From: Microscilla marina ATCC 23134
Lineage (GTDB): Bacteria; Bacteroidota; Bacteroidia; Cytophagales; Microscillaceae
Reading direction: 5' to 3'
Assembly: GCF_000169175.1 (NCBI RefSeq)
Contig: NZ_AAWS01000043.1
Location: 1-64,000 of the forward strand
DNA length: 64,000 nt
The translations under genes were made by a program, and so were the position numbers. Below are positions 52,007 through 62,600 of this stretch, piece by piece. The notes under the pieces were generated by a model, which saw only the letters and a list, made by a program, of their open reading frames with translations, was not told the origin of the DNA and made no database searches. Numbering within the stretch: position 1 is the stretch's first letter; every line of letters starts with the position of its first letter.

Positions 52007-53161
52007 AGCCAATGATTTATAGGGGCGACACTTGTGATTTAATATTGACCTGTATTCAACTATAGCCCCATTTGCGAGATTCCAATTTATTTTATATTGT
52101 ATATATATGGAAACACTAGAAATCACCAAAGATACAGATATAAAAGAATACCGTCGTCAATTAATAGTACGTCTCTCAAAGCATGATTTAACTCAGGAAG
52201 AAATAGCTGATGTAGTGAGTTGTAGTCAAGGTTTGGTCAGTCAGACCTTACAAAACTATGCTACTGATGGGTTTTCTGGTATAGCCTCTGTGCCTCATAG
52301 CGGACCAACCTCAGGCTTAGATTCCTCAGACTTGGCAACACTTGAGCAATTACTATCCAAAGGAGCTTCTGACTATGGATATTCAGAAGATTACTGGGAT
52401 CGCAGCCGTGTTCAAAAGTTAATTTCTTCTCATTTTGGTTTGGATTATTGTTTGTCCAATATTAGTAAGATTTTACAAAAAATTAGGTGGAGTTGAACTA
52501 AACCTGACACTTACTGCCCTAAACAGGATGCCAAAAGTGTCAAAACGTGGAAAGAACAACGTTTACCAGAATTGCGCAAACAAGCTCAAAAAGAGGGTAG
52601 AGTGATCTTTTATGGTGATGAATCCAGTTTTTTGCTTAACCCTTTAAAGCAACGAAGCTATTCTCCTGTGGGAAAAACTCAGCACCTACCACTTTGGGAT
52701 AAAGGTTTTAAAAGCTATATGGTTTGTGCAGCAATTTCTGAAAAAGGACAATTAGTGTATACACACCAAAAAAAGCCTTATGATGGGGAGGCAAGCGTAG
52801 AGTTTCTAAAAGTACTGATTAAACAAACTGATATCCCTGTTACTCTGATATGGGATGGAGCGAGTATCCACCATTGTAAAATAGTGCAGGAGTTTTTGGA
52901 GACATTACCAGAAGGTAGGTTGTTATTGGTCAAACAACCTAGCTACTCTCCTGAGTTAAATGCTTCTGAGCAAGTATGGAATTATCTAAAAAATGTAATA
53001 ATGAAAAATCAGGTATTTCCAACTGTCAAAAAATTAGGCCGAAAGCTAAAGCAAATACTTCGGGAGTTTAAAAACAAAAAAAGCATCATCAAGAAGTTTT
53101 TTGAAAATCCTGATGTTGCTTTTTATTAATTATCCAGTGTCGCCCCTATAAATCATTGGCT
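52007..53161 (+). mobile_element. IS630-family insertion sequence
   Basis: The outermost perfect inverted repeats are 52007-52032 and 53136-53161 (26 bases each, beginning AGCCAATGATTTATAGGGGC), enclosing one transposase frame. A second reading is that the element proper is 52020-53148 with ends TAGGGGCGACACT and a TA target duplication, typical of IS630/Tc1. Then the outer AGCCAATGATT arms are a host palindrome. The A-run left of 52007 makes the second reading attractive (see findings). The element lies 42 bp from MITE copy B. Confidence 0.88.
52107..53129 (+). pseudogene. IS630-type transposase interrupted by an in-frame TGA
   Basis: One continuous frame of 341 codons with a single TGA at 52494-52496. 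The first part (129 residues) carries a helix-turn-helix (LTQEEIADVVSCSQGLVSQT) and ends IRWS. After the TGA the frame continues without a shift (TKPDTYCPKQDAKSVKTWKE, then VIFYGDESSF), and the DDE triad is complete: Asp in YGDESSF, Asp in LIWDGASIHH, Glu in LNASEQVWNYL. Family members have an uninterrupted sequence here, so a point nonsense mutation (for example CGA or TGG to TGA) is the simplest reading. No Shine-Dalgarno or restart is evident for the second part, although TTG 52572 could start it. Probably inactive unless TGA is read through. Confidence 0.85.
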
Positions 53162-53187
53162 CAAATATTATTTTTAGTAAAATAAAT

Positions 53188-54123
53188 TTAATCGTCGTCG
53201 TGGTCATCCCATAAGCGGCTTCCACAATACTTGCAATAAGAGGCGTTCAAATCGTGCCCTGTCATACCGCAGCCAAAACACTCTTTATTGCTCAGTACTG
53301 GGGTTATTTCCCGTTGTTTGGCTATTTCGGCAGACACTATACTGGTAGGCACCACTATAGTACTAAAGCCTAGCAGCATAAGCAACGATGCCAATGCTTG
53401 TCCATGCAAGGTTTTAGGCGCCATGTCGCCATAGCCTACCGTTGTTACTGTTACAATTGCCCAGTAGATGCCCCTGGGAATACTCGTAAAGCCGTGTTGA
53501 GGGCCTTCTATTACATACATAACCGACCCAATGATAGTTACTGAGATAACTACTGCAATGATAAATACAGTGATTTTGTGTCGGCTTGACTTGAGTGCTT
53601 CTACCAAAGTACCTGCTTCGCCAGTGTATTCTACCAGGTTAAATACCCTGAATAATCTGAACAACCTCACCAGGCGAATCACCATAAGGAAAGTAACTGA
53701 GGTGAAACCCAACAATCCCAGGTATGCCGGAAAAGTAGCCAAAAAGTCTAAAATACCTAAAGGGCTGAGCACATAGCGCAGGGGTTTGGGTAAACAGATG
53801 ACACGTAAAATATACTCTATAGAAAACAAGATAGTAGTAGTCCACGCTATGAAATTAAAGACCGGCCCATAGGCTTGTTTATAGTCTTTGACAGTTTCTA
53901 GTATCACCGATGAAGCACTTAAACAGATAAAGAAAAGCAGTGCTACTGCAAATACCTTTGAACTGAGTGTGTCGGAGCGGTAAATGGTTTTATATAAATT
54001 ATATCGCCATTTACTTGCAATTACTTTTCGGGCTGATTTCATATATTTTGCCTGAGCGCTCAATTTTTTCTGGGTTTCTTTTCTGTTCGTTTTTGTGTTG
54101 TTTAGTGTTAGTGTCCTTTCCAT
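53188..54123 (-). CDS. Kv-type potassium channel with C-terminal zinc ribbon
   Basis: 311 residues. A cytoplasmic basic N-terminus (1-50) precedes six membrane segments: S1 about 55-76, S2 about 88-109, S3 about 122-140, an S4 with regularly spaced Arg (VIRLVRLFRLFRVF, about 148-161), S5 about 182-204 and S6 about 242-266. The selectivity filter TVGYGD is at 228-233, diagnostic of K+ selectivity. The end carries CFGC (282/285) and CKYC (297/300), a zinc-ribbon, followed by an acidic tail (WDDHDDD). Voltage-gated K+ channel in the inner membrane. The ribbon is not usual for this family and may be a regulatory module. Confidence 0.93.
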   Translation of the reverse strand: MERTLTLNNTKTNRKETQKKLSAQAKYMKSARKVIASKWRYNLYKTIYRSDTLSSKVFAVALLFFICLSASSVILETVKDYKQAYGPVFNFIAWTTTILFSIEYILRVICLPKPLRYVLSPLGILDFLATFPAYLGLLGFTSVTFLMVIRLVRLFRLFRVFNLVEYTGEAGTLVEALKSSRHKITVFIIAVVISVTIIGSVMYVIEGPQHGFTSIPRGIYWAIVTVTTVGYGDMAPKTLHGQALASLLMLLGFSTIVVPTSIVSAEIAKQREITPVLSNKECFGCGMTGHDLNASYCKYCGSRLWDDHDDD

Positions 54124-54599
54124 GTATTATTCTCGTCTTTTATAACTATATGATTGACCTTACCTATTGCCACTATTTTTCTTCAATATTCTTACCAATT
54201 CTTAAGGTTTATTAGATAAGTACAATTTATTTTCTTATTAACTGTAATATTTACCATAAAAATGTTTTTTTTTGTGGTAAATACTTGTATGTATAAACGT
54301 TAGTATCAAGTGTATATAAATAATAGTTTGTATAACTGCTTGATTTTCAATTGCTATCTTACAGTCAATCAATGGACACTTTGCCTTTTTATATGTATTA
54401 ATCCAAGATAAAGCTTGTTGGTTTACACCTAAAAAAGATGATTTCTTTAACAATTTTCAATACAAAGAGTTATCATGAGTTGGCCTTATTTTATCAATAA
54501 TTTACCAATGAATTTAAATAGTTTTACCATTGACTTCAGTCATTGTTTTAGGTTTTACGTATAAGTAGCTTTTTAGACGAACTACAATCAAAAAACACC
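54124..54599. other. Divergent AT-rich intergenic region between channel and PARG genes
   Basis: 476 bp with no credible gene; the 71-codon - strand frame at 54238 has an AT-biased random composition. Promoters of both flanking genes must lie here, but no clear -33/-7 pair was found. Confidence 0.45.
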
Positions 54600-55469
54600 A
54601 TGAGTAACCGAAAAAAACGAGCTGAAATAGCTCAAGAGACCTTACAAATTCTAGCCCAAGGCAAGTACATTGATCAATCACAAAATACCATTGATATTAA
54701 AAACTCATTGACAAAGTCAGTAGACGATACCTTATTATATACACCTACCAGTTTTGATGAAAAAGTACTTGTATCTAGCAACCAAGCACTTAAGGAGCTA
54801 GATTTTGATACCCAATATGAGGTAACCACCGAAACAACCTTACAGGCAGCCAAGCGTTTGGTAGAGGGTGAAAATTATACCAAGGTGGGAGTTTTAAACT
54901 TTGCTTCAGCCAAAAATCCAGGTGGTGGATTCTTAGGAGGTAGTCAAGCGCAAGAAGAAAGCCTGGCACGTGCATCAGGTTTATACGCTTGCCTTGAGCC
55001 TCAGCAAGAGATGTACCTTACCAACCGTAAACGCAAAACAGGTTTGTACCTCGACTATATGGTTTACTCGCCCGATGTTCCGGTATTTCGTAACGATGAC
55101 GACCAGTTGTTAAATTCACCCTATATGATCTCTGTAATTACGGCTCCTGCGGTGAATGCTGGGTCGGTAAAAGCCAACTATCCTGCTGAGCAAGATTTGA
55201 TAGCAACAACAATGCTTGCACGTACTGAAAAAGTTTTGACCTTGGCGGTTTTGCACCAACACGAGGTGTTGGTATTAGGTGCCTGGGGTTGTGGTGTGTT
55301 CAAAAATAACCCAAAAGATATCGCACAATACTTTGCTACACATTTATTTGGTGAGGGCAAGTTTAATCGGGCATTTCGCAAAATTGTTTTTGCGGTATAT
55401 AGTGGGCAAAAACAAAACCCCAACTTGCCAGCATTTGAAAAACACTTTGGTCATGAACAAATTTTATAG
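54600..55469 (+). CDS. Bacterial-type poly(ADP-ribose) glycohydrolase (TIGR02452-like)
   Basis: 289 residues. The PARG signature is complete: GGGFLGGSQAQEE (108-120), i.e. GGG-x7-QEE with the catalytic Glu in QEE, preceded by VLNFASAKNPGG, which binds ADP-ribose. The macrodomain segment VLGAWGCGVFKNNP follows near 225-240. The family hydrolyses ADP-ribose from polymers or modified macromolecules in the cytoplasm. The last 17 bases overlap the start of the next gene, so the two are translationally coupled. Possible roles are NAD/ADP-ribose salvage or reversal of an ADP-ribosylating toxin; no ADP-ribosyltransferase is in the window. Confidence 0.92.
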   Translation: MSNRKKRAEIAQETLQILAQGKYIDQSQNTIDIKNSLTKSVDDTLLYTPTSFDEKVLVSSNQALKELDFDTQYEVTTETTLQAAKRLVEGENYTKVGVLNFASAKNPGGGFLGGSQAQEESLARASGLYACLEPQQEMYLTNRKRKTGLYLDYMVYSPDVPVFRNDDDQLLNSPYMISVITAPAVNAGSVKANYPAEQDLIATTMLARTEKVLTLAVLHQHEVLVLGAWGCGVFKNNPKDIAQYFATHLFGEGKFNRAFRKIVFAVYSGQKQNPNLPAFEKHFGHEQIL

Positions 55470-56109
55470 ACTTAGTAAGCCAATACAATGGGTGTTGGCT
55501 ATTTTTTTGGTGTTCCTGGGAGCAGGATTATTTTTAGGACCTTTTACAAGGCCTCAACTATGGTATTTTCTTATTTTTCCTTTTGCCTTGGCAATGATGC
55601 AATTTGCCCTGACTCCCCTGTTTACCTTGTTGGGAGTTTATAAATATTACTCCCCTATGTTGTTGGTATACAACCCAAATAAGGCAGTATATGATCTTCA
55701 TACAGGCACTTCTTTTGATTATTTGATGGTGATGCATTGGCGCGATCGAGGGCTCGTAGCTCGTCAAAAAATTTGGTACTATTGTTTACAAGGATTGATA
55801 GCTATAGCCAAAGACATAGAACAAGGCAAGTTGCCCAAAACTATACAAGTGGTGGGCACCTCTTATTTTTTTAGTTCAAATACCGCCAAGCGTTTAGGGT
55901 TTCATCTGACAAAGCCTTCCTTAAGTTATCGCATCAATCTCTTGATCAATGCCCTTGACCTGACCTGGATGTATTCTTTTGCTCAGGGTAAAATAGCTGT
56001 TCCTCCATTGCTCAAAGCACAAAAAGCAGTGATTAATGGAGACGAGTTGTTAAAACAAAAGCCTACACTTGAGCAACTGATGTCAAAAATTGAGAAGCGC
56101 CTCTCTTAA
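55453..56109 (+). CDS. Membrane protein of unknown function coupled to PARG
   Basis: I choose ATG 55453 (218 residues), which lies within the end of the PARG gene; the open frame starts earlier but would overlap more. Two adjacent hydrophobic helices at about 12-30 and 36-58 form a hairpin; the rest is a cytoplasmic domain rich in Leu, Tyr and Trp (FDYLMVMHWRDRG, IWYYCLQGLIAIAKDIEQG, VVGTSYFFSSNTAKRLGF). I recognise no domain. Overlap with PARG suggests stoichiometric expression or a functional link. Confidence 0.7.
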   Translation: MNKFYRLSKPIQWVLAIFLVFLGAGLFLGPFTRPQLWYFLIFPFALAMMQFALTPLFTLLGVYKYYSPMLLVYNPNKAVYDLHTGTSFDYLMVMHWRDRGLVARQKIWYYCLQGLIAIAKDIEQGKLPKTIQVVGTSYFFSSNTAKRLGFHLTKPSLSYRINLLINALDLTWMYSFAQGKIAVPPLLKAQKAVINGDELLKQKPTLEQLMSKIEKRLS

Positions 56110-56288
56110 AATAGTTTTATTCTTAGGCATACTATGATGGTGCTTGTTGGACATTCAAAATATTTCTTCGAATACTTCAAGTAATGTTCGATTTATAATT
56201 TGCCAATCAAAACTTTAGTTTTTAAAAATTGATTTTAACAAAATATAAGATCTTTTTTATGTGAAAATTTAAAATTAAAAACTGTTGT

Positions 56289-57161
56289 ATGAAGGTGAAC
56301 ATAAATAGTGAAACGGGGAAACTAAACACGGTTATCTTGGGTATTGCAGATGATCGTGGCGATATATCTTATCTTAATAATCCTAAACATGCAGAAATTG
56401 CCCAAAAGGGAGAAGAACCTTCCGAAGGTGTTTTGATTGAAGAAGTAGAGCATTTTAAGAATATCCTGGAGCAAAATGGAGTAGAGGTGTTCAGACCAGA
56501 AAATATAGCCAATCAAGATCAGATTTTTTGCCGTGACATTGGTTTTGGGGTTGATCAGGATTTTTTTCTGGCAAACATGCGCAAAGCCAACCGCCAACCT
56601 GAAGTTAACGCCATTCAATCCATTACCAGTGGTTTATCGCAAGTGCATACACCACCCCAAGGTGCAGTAATAGAAGGAGGAGATGTAGTAGTTTGGAAAG
56701 ACCACGTTTTTGTGGGGTTGGGTGAGCGCACAAATCAGCAAGGGGTAGATTTTTTAAAATCTGTGTTGAAACACAAAAAAGAAGTAGTGCCATTACCTTT
56801 AAGTGTAACCAATGAAGGCGCCACCAATATACTACACCTTGATTGCGCTTTTCAGCCAGTGGGTACCCACCACGCCTTAATCTATAAAGGGGGCTTCCAA
56901 CAAATACCAAATGCTATTTATGATATATTTGGCGAAGACAACCTCATAGAAGTGTCACAAGCCGAAATGTATTATATGTTTCCCAATGTTTTTTCTATCC
57001 ATCCCGAATTGGTAGTGATCGAGCAATCTTTTGAAAGATTGTCAAAAGAGCTTGCCAAAAGAAACATTCAAACCATCAAAACTCAATATAGTAACGTGTC
57101 AAAGCTAGGAGGTTTACTCAGGTGTTCGGTGTGTCCCATAGACCGTGACGACATTAGTTAA
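56289..57161 (+). CDS. Dimethylargininase/arginine-deiminase-like amidinohydrolase
   Basis: 290 residues, guanidino-group-modifying superfamily. Visible elements: CRDIGFG (81-87), EGGD (129-132), catalytic His183 (LHLDCAF) and the nucleophile Cys279 in GGLLRCSVCP followed by a basic end. The closest well-known enzymes are N-omega-dimethylarginine dimethylaminohydrolase and arginine deiminase, which hydrolyse arginine-type guanidinium groups. Cytoplasmic. The preceding gene ends 179 bp upstream, so it has its own promoter. Substrate undecided. Confidence 0.85.
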   Translation: MKVNINSETGKLNTVILGIADDRGDISYLNNPKHAEIAQKGEEPSEGVLIEEVEHFKNILEQNGVEVFRPENIANQDQIFCRDIGFGVDQDFFLANMRKANRQPEVNAIQSITSGLSQVHTPPQGAVIEGGDVVVWKDHVFVGLGERTNQQGVDFLKSVLKHKKEVVPLPLSVTNEGATNILHLDCAFQPVGTHHALIYKGGFQQIPNAIYDIFGEDNLIEVSQAEMYYMFPNVFSIHPELVVIEQSFERLSKELAKRNIQTIKTQYSNVSKLGGLLRCSVCPIDRDDIS

Positions 57162-57304
57162 CAATTATACTTAATATCAGCTGTATATCCTTTCTTTGCA
57201 ATTATTTAACAAGTTTGTTGTGGGAGCTTGGAATAAAAAATGCTTTTATTTTGTTTATCACTATAAAGCTGATTATTTCAATCCAAAGGCATCTCTCTTG
57301 TTGC

Positions 57305-59485
57305 ATGAAAAACTTATTGTCTTATCTATTGTTTAGTGGCGTCATTTTGTTGGTGGGCTGTACCACCAAGCAACCAAAAGCACCTGCTATATCAAAAGGC
57401 ACGCTTGATCTTTCTACCTGGAGTTTTGATCACAACCACTTTGTGACATTGGATGGACAGTGGTTTTTTTATTGGAAAAAACTTTTGTCACCACAAGATA
57501 TTGGCAAAAGACAACTCCCTCCTTATACTTTAGTAGATGTTCCCAATAGTTGGACAAATTACCAGGTAAACCAGGTTAAATTGCCCCCACATGGATATGC
57601 TACCTATTGTTTACGTATTAAATTGCCCAACACCAACAAACCCTTAGGTATCTTTATCCCCAAGATATGGTCAGCATCCAAAGTATGGCTCAATGATTCG
57701 TTAGTGTATACCTCAGGTAAAGTAGGCAGGCAATATAAAAGCTATGAAAGTCAAATATTAGAGCAACTAGTAGAGTTTTCGGCGCCCAGCCAAGAGGTAC
57801 ACCTGGTGGTTCAGGTGGCCAATCATGACATGTTTATTGGTGGGCTAATACAGTCTTTTCGCCTTGGGATTTATAGCGAAATTTTAGAAAGTAACTCCCT
57901 TGCCTATAGTTGGACATTGATGTGGCTTGGGGTGTTGTTAGTGATGGGAGTATACCACTTTGTGTTATTTTTCTTTAGACAAAAAAACAAGTCTACGCTC
58001 TATTTTGGCATTATCTGTCTATTTATAGGCTTGCGCCTGATTGTTTTTGGTGAACACTATATTTACGAATACTTAAAAGAACATTCAGGTTGGCTCACTT
58101 TTGCTATTCAAAGCAAGGCATACTACATTACTACCTTTTTTCTACCTCCAGTAGCTTTGTTGTATGTACGTTCTTTATACCCCGAAGAAGTTCGTTTTTT
58201 CAAATGGCAAATCTTTATCGTATCTCCGCAAGTGATCAAAGTATCGCTATGGGTTACAACTGTTTATTCAGTATTTATTTTGGTAGTAAGTCCAGTTGTT
58301 TTTACACCCACTATATTTTTTTATCAGCCTTTTATGGGCTTGTTTGTAGCCTACTTGTTTTTTGCTATAGTGTTGGCTGGAGTGCATAAAAAGAGAGAGT
58401 CGGCTTTTCAGATGGCAGGCATATTTACAATGGTGCTGGCTGGTGTCAACGATGGTTTACTGGCGCTGGGAGCGTTAGAGCTTTTGCCAGTGGCATTTGC
58501 TATATTTTTATCTCTTCAGTTTTTGGTCATTGCACGCAGGTTTTCAAGGGCATTCAAGAGTGTAGAAGAGTTATCGACTAACCTAGAGAAAAAGGTGGAA
58601 GAACGAACCAAAGAGCTAGAGGACAAAACCAAGCAACTGGAAAAGAAAAACCGAAGCATTACCGATAGTATTCAATACGCAAATCGTATTCAAAAAGCGG
58701 TGTTGGGTAGCCAACAACACATCGAGAAGCAATTTAAAGACGCTTTTATTTATTTGAAGGCGCGCGATATAGTGAGTGGCGACTTTTACTGGTTCTCAGA
58801 AACCAATTGCAACCAGTCATGGCTGTATAATACCAATATGAATGGAGGGCTTGAGCATGCCAATCCTGATTTGCCCATAGTCAAATTAAAAATTATAATT
58901 GCGGCTGATTGCACCGGACACGGAGTTCCAGGCGCTTTTATGACCATCATGGGCAATGACTTGCTCAACGAGATTATAGATAATGAGTGTATACATAAAC
59001 CTGATGTTATTCTGAAAGAGTTAGACAAAAGGGTACGGGCAACCTTACACAACGAAACCCAGGAGAAGGCAGACGACGGGATGGACATGACTGTGGTAAC
59101 AATAGATGAAACCCATCAAAAACTTTATTTTTCGGGAGCTAAGAACTCTATATTACTTGTAAGAAGAGGCGAAGTGTTTAGACTCAAAGGATCTATTTAC
59201 CCTATAGGCAGCGAACACTACAAAGCAGAGCGTGAATATGCTTTGCATGTATTTGAAACTCAGCCTAATGACATTATCTATATGTACTCTGATGGTTTCC
59301 AGGATCAGTTTGGAGGCAAAAAGGGGCGAAAGTATATGTCAAAAAAATTCAGGCAATTTTTATTATCATTGAGTCACCTACCTATGGAAGAACAACGTTA
59401 TAAGATAAATGAAGAACTCAAAACCTGGATGGGAGACCATTACCAACAAACAGATGATGTGCTGGTAATGGGGGTTAAACTTTAA
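57305..59485 (+). CDS. 7TMR-DISM membrane sensor with SpoIIE phosphatase output
   Basis: ATG 57305 gives 726 residues; the upstream GTG-type start adds an unlikely extension. A lipoprotein-like signal has its Cys near 19 (LLVGCTT). Residues of about 25-190 form a jelly-roll extracytoplasmic domain (DGQWFFYWKKLL, DVPNSWTNYQV, GYATYCLRIKL) as in 7TMR-DISMED2 receptors. Seven hydrophobic helices occupy about 200-410, then a coiled coil (SVEELSTNLEKKVEERTKEL) and the conserved linker SITDSIQYANRIQKAVL. The SpoIIE domain is at about 470-726 (VSGDFYWF, ADCTGHGVPGAFM, DDGMDMTVV, YSDGFQDQFGGK). It likely binds a small extracellular ligand and controls a Ser/Thr phosphatase. Confidence 0.9.
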   Translation: MKNLLSYLLFSGVILLVGCTTKQPKAPAISKGTLDLSTWSFDHNHFVTLDGQWFFYWKKLLSPQDIGKRQLPPYTLVDVPNSWTNYQVNQVKLPPHGYATYCLRIKLPNTNKPLGIFIPKIWSASKVWLNDSLVYTSGKVGRQYKSYESQILEQLVEFSAPSQEVHLVVQVANHDMFIGGLIQSFRLGIYSEILESNSLAYSWTLMWLGVLLVMGVYHFVLFFFRQKNKSTLYFGIICLFIGLRLIVFGEHYIYEYLKEHSGWLTFAIQSKAYYITTFFLPPVALLYVRSLYPEEVRFFKWQIFIVSPQVIKVSLWVTTVYSVFILVVSPVVFTPTIFFYQPFMGLFVAYLFFAIVLAGVHKKRESAFQMAGIFTMVLAGVNDGLLALGALELLPVAFAIFLSLQFLVIARRFSRAFKSVEELSTNLEKKVEERTKELEDKTKQLEKKNRSITDSIQYANRIQKAVLGSQQHIEKQFKDAFIYLKARDIVSGDFYWFSETNCNQSWLYNTNMNGGLEHANPDLPIVKLKIIIAADCTGHGVPGAFMTIMGNDLLNEIIDNECIHKPDVILKELDKRVRATLHNETQEKADDGMDMTVVTIDETHQKLYFSGAKNSILLVRRGEVFRLKGSIYPIGSEHYKAEREYALHVFETQPNDIIYMYSDGFQDQFGGKKGRKYMSKKFRQFLLSLSHLPMEEQRYKINEELKTWMGDHYQQTDDVLVMGVKL

Positions 59486-59687
59486 TTTGCCAGTGTTCTC
59501 TTTCACATATAAAGGCTTGATATTTGCGTTTTCTTTTCTTGTTTTTTTTGAGAGAAGATAGCATTTTAAAGTATTCAACAGTGTTTTATAATCCCTGTCA
59601 CAAACCTTATTACTTCAATCAATCCCTGTCTGAGTAATCTTTCAATCAATACTATTGTGTCACATAGTTTGTATTAACCTGCACATA

Positions 59688-62600
59688 ATGAAGTATATCT
59701 TCAAAATAACATGCATTTTTTTATTTTTTCAATCAACCTTGGTTGTGTATGGGCAATCTGCTCTTCAGCAAATGAAGTTTGCCCGGCTTACACCTAAAGA
59801 TGGATTGTCACAAAACACGATCAATTGTGTTTTGCAAGATAAAAGAGGGGTGTTATGGTTTGGCACTGCCGATGGGCTAAGCAAGTACGAGGGTTATCAA
59901 TTAAGAACTTATAAAACAGAACTGGGCAATCAGAACAGCCTAAGTAATAACTATGTTTTGTGTTTGTACGAAGACAGCGCAGGGTATATATGGATAGGTA
60001 CTTATGGAGGAGGACTCAATAAATTTGATCCAAATACAGAAGAGTTTACCAGGTACCAACATCGCAAAGCTGATAGTACAAGCATTACAAGCAACGATGT
60101 ACGCTCTATTTATGAAGATGATCAAGGAGTGTTTTGGATAAGTATGTACAGGGGAGGAGTTGATATGTTTGACCCCAAAACAGAAAAGTTTAAGTTTATT
60201 CCTTATCAACTTGTCCCAGGTAAGCCAGCTCCTCGGCATGTATATTATTTACTCAATGATCGTCAAAAAGGTTTTTGGGTAGCAAGCTCTCATGGGCTTT
60301 TTTACCTTGACAAAACCAAACAAAAATATACTGAATACTTTTCTCCATTTAATGATACAAAACTTGCTGGCTTTCATAATGCAGTAGAAACAATGATGCA
60401 AGACCCCAAAGATGCTACAATACTTTGGTTAGGAGGACACCATACGGGGTTGTTAAAGTTTAACACCAAAACCAAGCAAATAGAAGAAAGATTTACTCAC
60501 GATCCTAAAGACAACCAAAGCATTACTAGCAATGCCGTATGGAGCTTGCATATTGACAAAAAAGGCAATTTTTGGGTAGGTACAAGTAAAGGCTTCAATA
60601 AGTTTGACTTACAAACAAAAACGTTTACCCGGTTTGTACACCAGCCAACCGACCCACTCAGTATTTCGGGAAATAATATACAGGATATTTTTGAAGACAA
60701 GGCAGGCACTATTTGGCTGAGTACTTTTGATGGAGGAATTAGCTCGTTTAATCCTTACCTCAATAACTTTATCCATTATAGCGAGTTTGAATACAACAGT
60801 AGTAGAGTTGGGGCATTTTGTGAAGATAAGGAGGGAAATATTTGGTTTGCTTTGGGGAGGGGTAAAGCAGGTTTAGGCAAGCTCAACCGAAAAAAGAACA
60901 CTATTCAATTGTTTAGACCAGATCCCAAAAGTAAGGCAAATAGTGTAGGTAGTCGTGTAACCAATGCTTTATTAACTGATGTAGACGGTTCTATTTGGGT
61001 AGGTACTATAGGTGCAGGTTTAGACCATTATGACCCTAAAACTGGCATCTTTACTCACTATTTACCTGATCTTCAAGGCACAAAAACATTACGTTCTCCT
61101 CACATAGGGTCGTTACACCAAGATAAAAACAAGCCAAATATTGTGTGGGTAGGTACCCGTGGCGGAGGTGTATTTAAATTTGATAAAACAACCAAAGAGT
61201 TTAAAGAGTATCGTCGTAGTACTTTTAAGGATAAACCTAACCTGGTGCATAATACAGTAATTGACATTGTAACCGATCATAAAAATTGTTTATGGTTTGC
61301 TACTCGTGGAGGTTTGAGCCATTTTGACCCAGCCACCGAAAAGTTTACCAATTATCGACATTCGGTCAAAAACTTACAAAGCCTTAGTAATAACTATGTG
61401 ACATCATTGTATTATGACAAACAGCATAGACTGTGGGTAGGTACTCGCAATGGGTTAAATAAGCTTAACCTGGACAAAGTGTATAAAGGTACAGTTACAT
61501 TTCAACATTATACTACCAGGCAAGGACTACCCAATAGTGTGATTCATAAAATAGTGGAAGACAGGCAAGGGTTTTTGTGGTTAAGTACCAACAAAGGTTT
61601 GGCAAGACTGGACAAAAAAACAGGTAAAATACAGGTCTATGATGAAAAAGATGGGCTACAGGCAAATGAATTTGCTACCGGAAGTGGTTTGCTGGCTTCT
61701 GACGGGGCGGTATTGATGGGGGGCTTTAATGGTTTTAACTTGTTTTACCCCGAAAAACTGAACGAGAACAATTATTTACCCAATGTGTTGCTTACCGACT
61801 TTCAAGTATTTAACCGTTCTGAGCCAGTTACCAAAAATGGCAAACTTACCCGTCCTATATGGGCTACCGATACCATAGAACTTTCTTACGAAGATGAAGT
61901 GATTTCATTTGAATTTGCTGCTTTAAACTATATTTTACCTGAAAAAAACAAGTATGCCATCAAGTTAGAAAATTTTGATAAAGAATGGCGGTACATTGGC
62001 ACCAAGCATTTTGAGACTTATACCAGCTTGCCTGCAGGTACGTATGTTTTTAAAGTAAAAGCCGCCAATAATGAAGGGGCATGGAGCAACAAAGAAACCC
62101 AATTAGTTTTAATTATACACCCTCCTTATTGGGCTACCTGGTGGTTTCGCCTGATTGTAATCTTGCTTATAGTGGGCTTATTGATGGTGGGCTATCGTTT
62201 TAGAATCAATATTATACAGACTCAAAAGAGAATACTGGAAACTCAAGTAAAAGAACGTACTACTGACCTACGCGAAACTAATGAAGAGTTGCAGCAGACC
62301 AACGAAGAGTTACAGACTACTTTGGCACAAGTAAAAGAGAAAAACTTGATCATTCAGGAGTTTAATGAAAACATTCGCGAAAGCATCAACTATGCTCAGC
62401 TTATTCAACAAGATATGCTACCTGCCTTGAAGGAGATTCACTACTATTTGCCTGAATCATTTATTTTTTATCAGCCTCGCGATATAGTGAGTGGAGACTT
62501 TTACTGGTTTTCTGCCATTGATGGCAAAGAATCACACCCAAATAAAGCAAATTTAACTACCCAACACGATCAGCCGCCTTCTGTCGCAAATGCTGATAAA

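Noticed and set aside
52572-53129. Independent second transposase ORF starting at TTG 52572
   Set aside because: It is the in-frame continuation of the first ORF; the residues between TGA and TTG also match the IS630 pattern, so this is one gene with a stop, not two.
59700-61800. Repeated segments in the propeller sensor as possible CRISPR or tandem DNA repeats
   Set aside because: The repeats are protein-level propeller blades with diverged DNA, not identical spaced repeats. No CRISPR array exists in the window.
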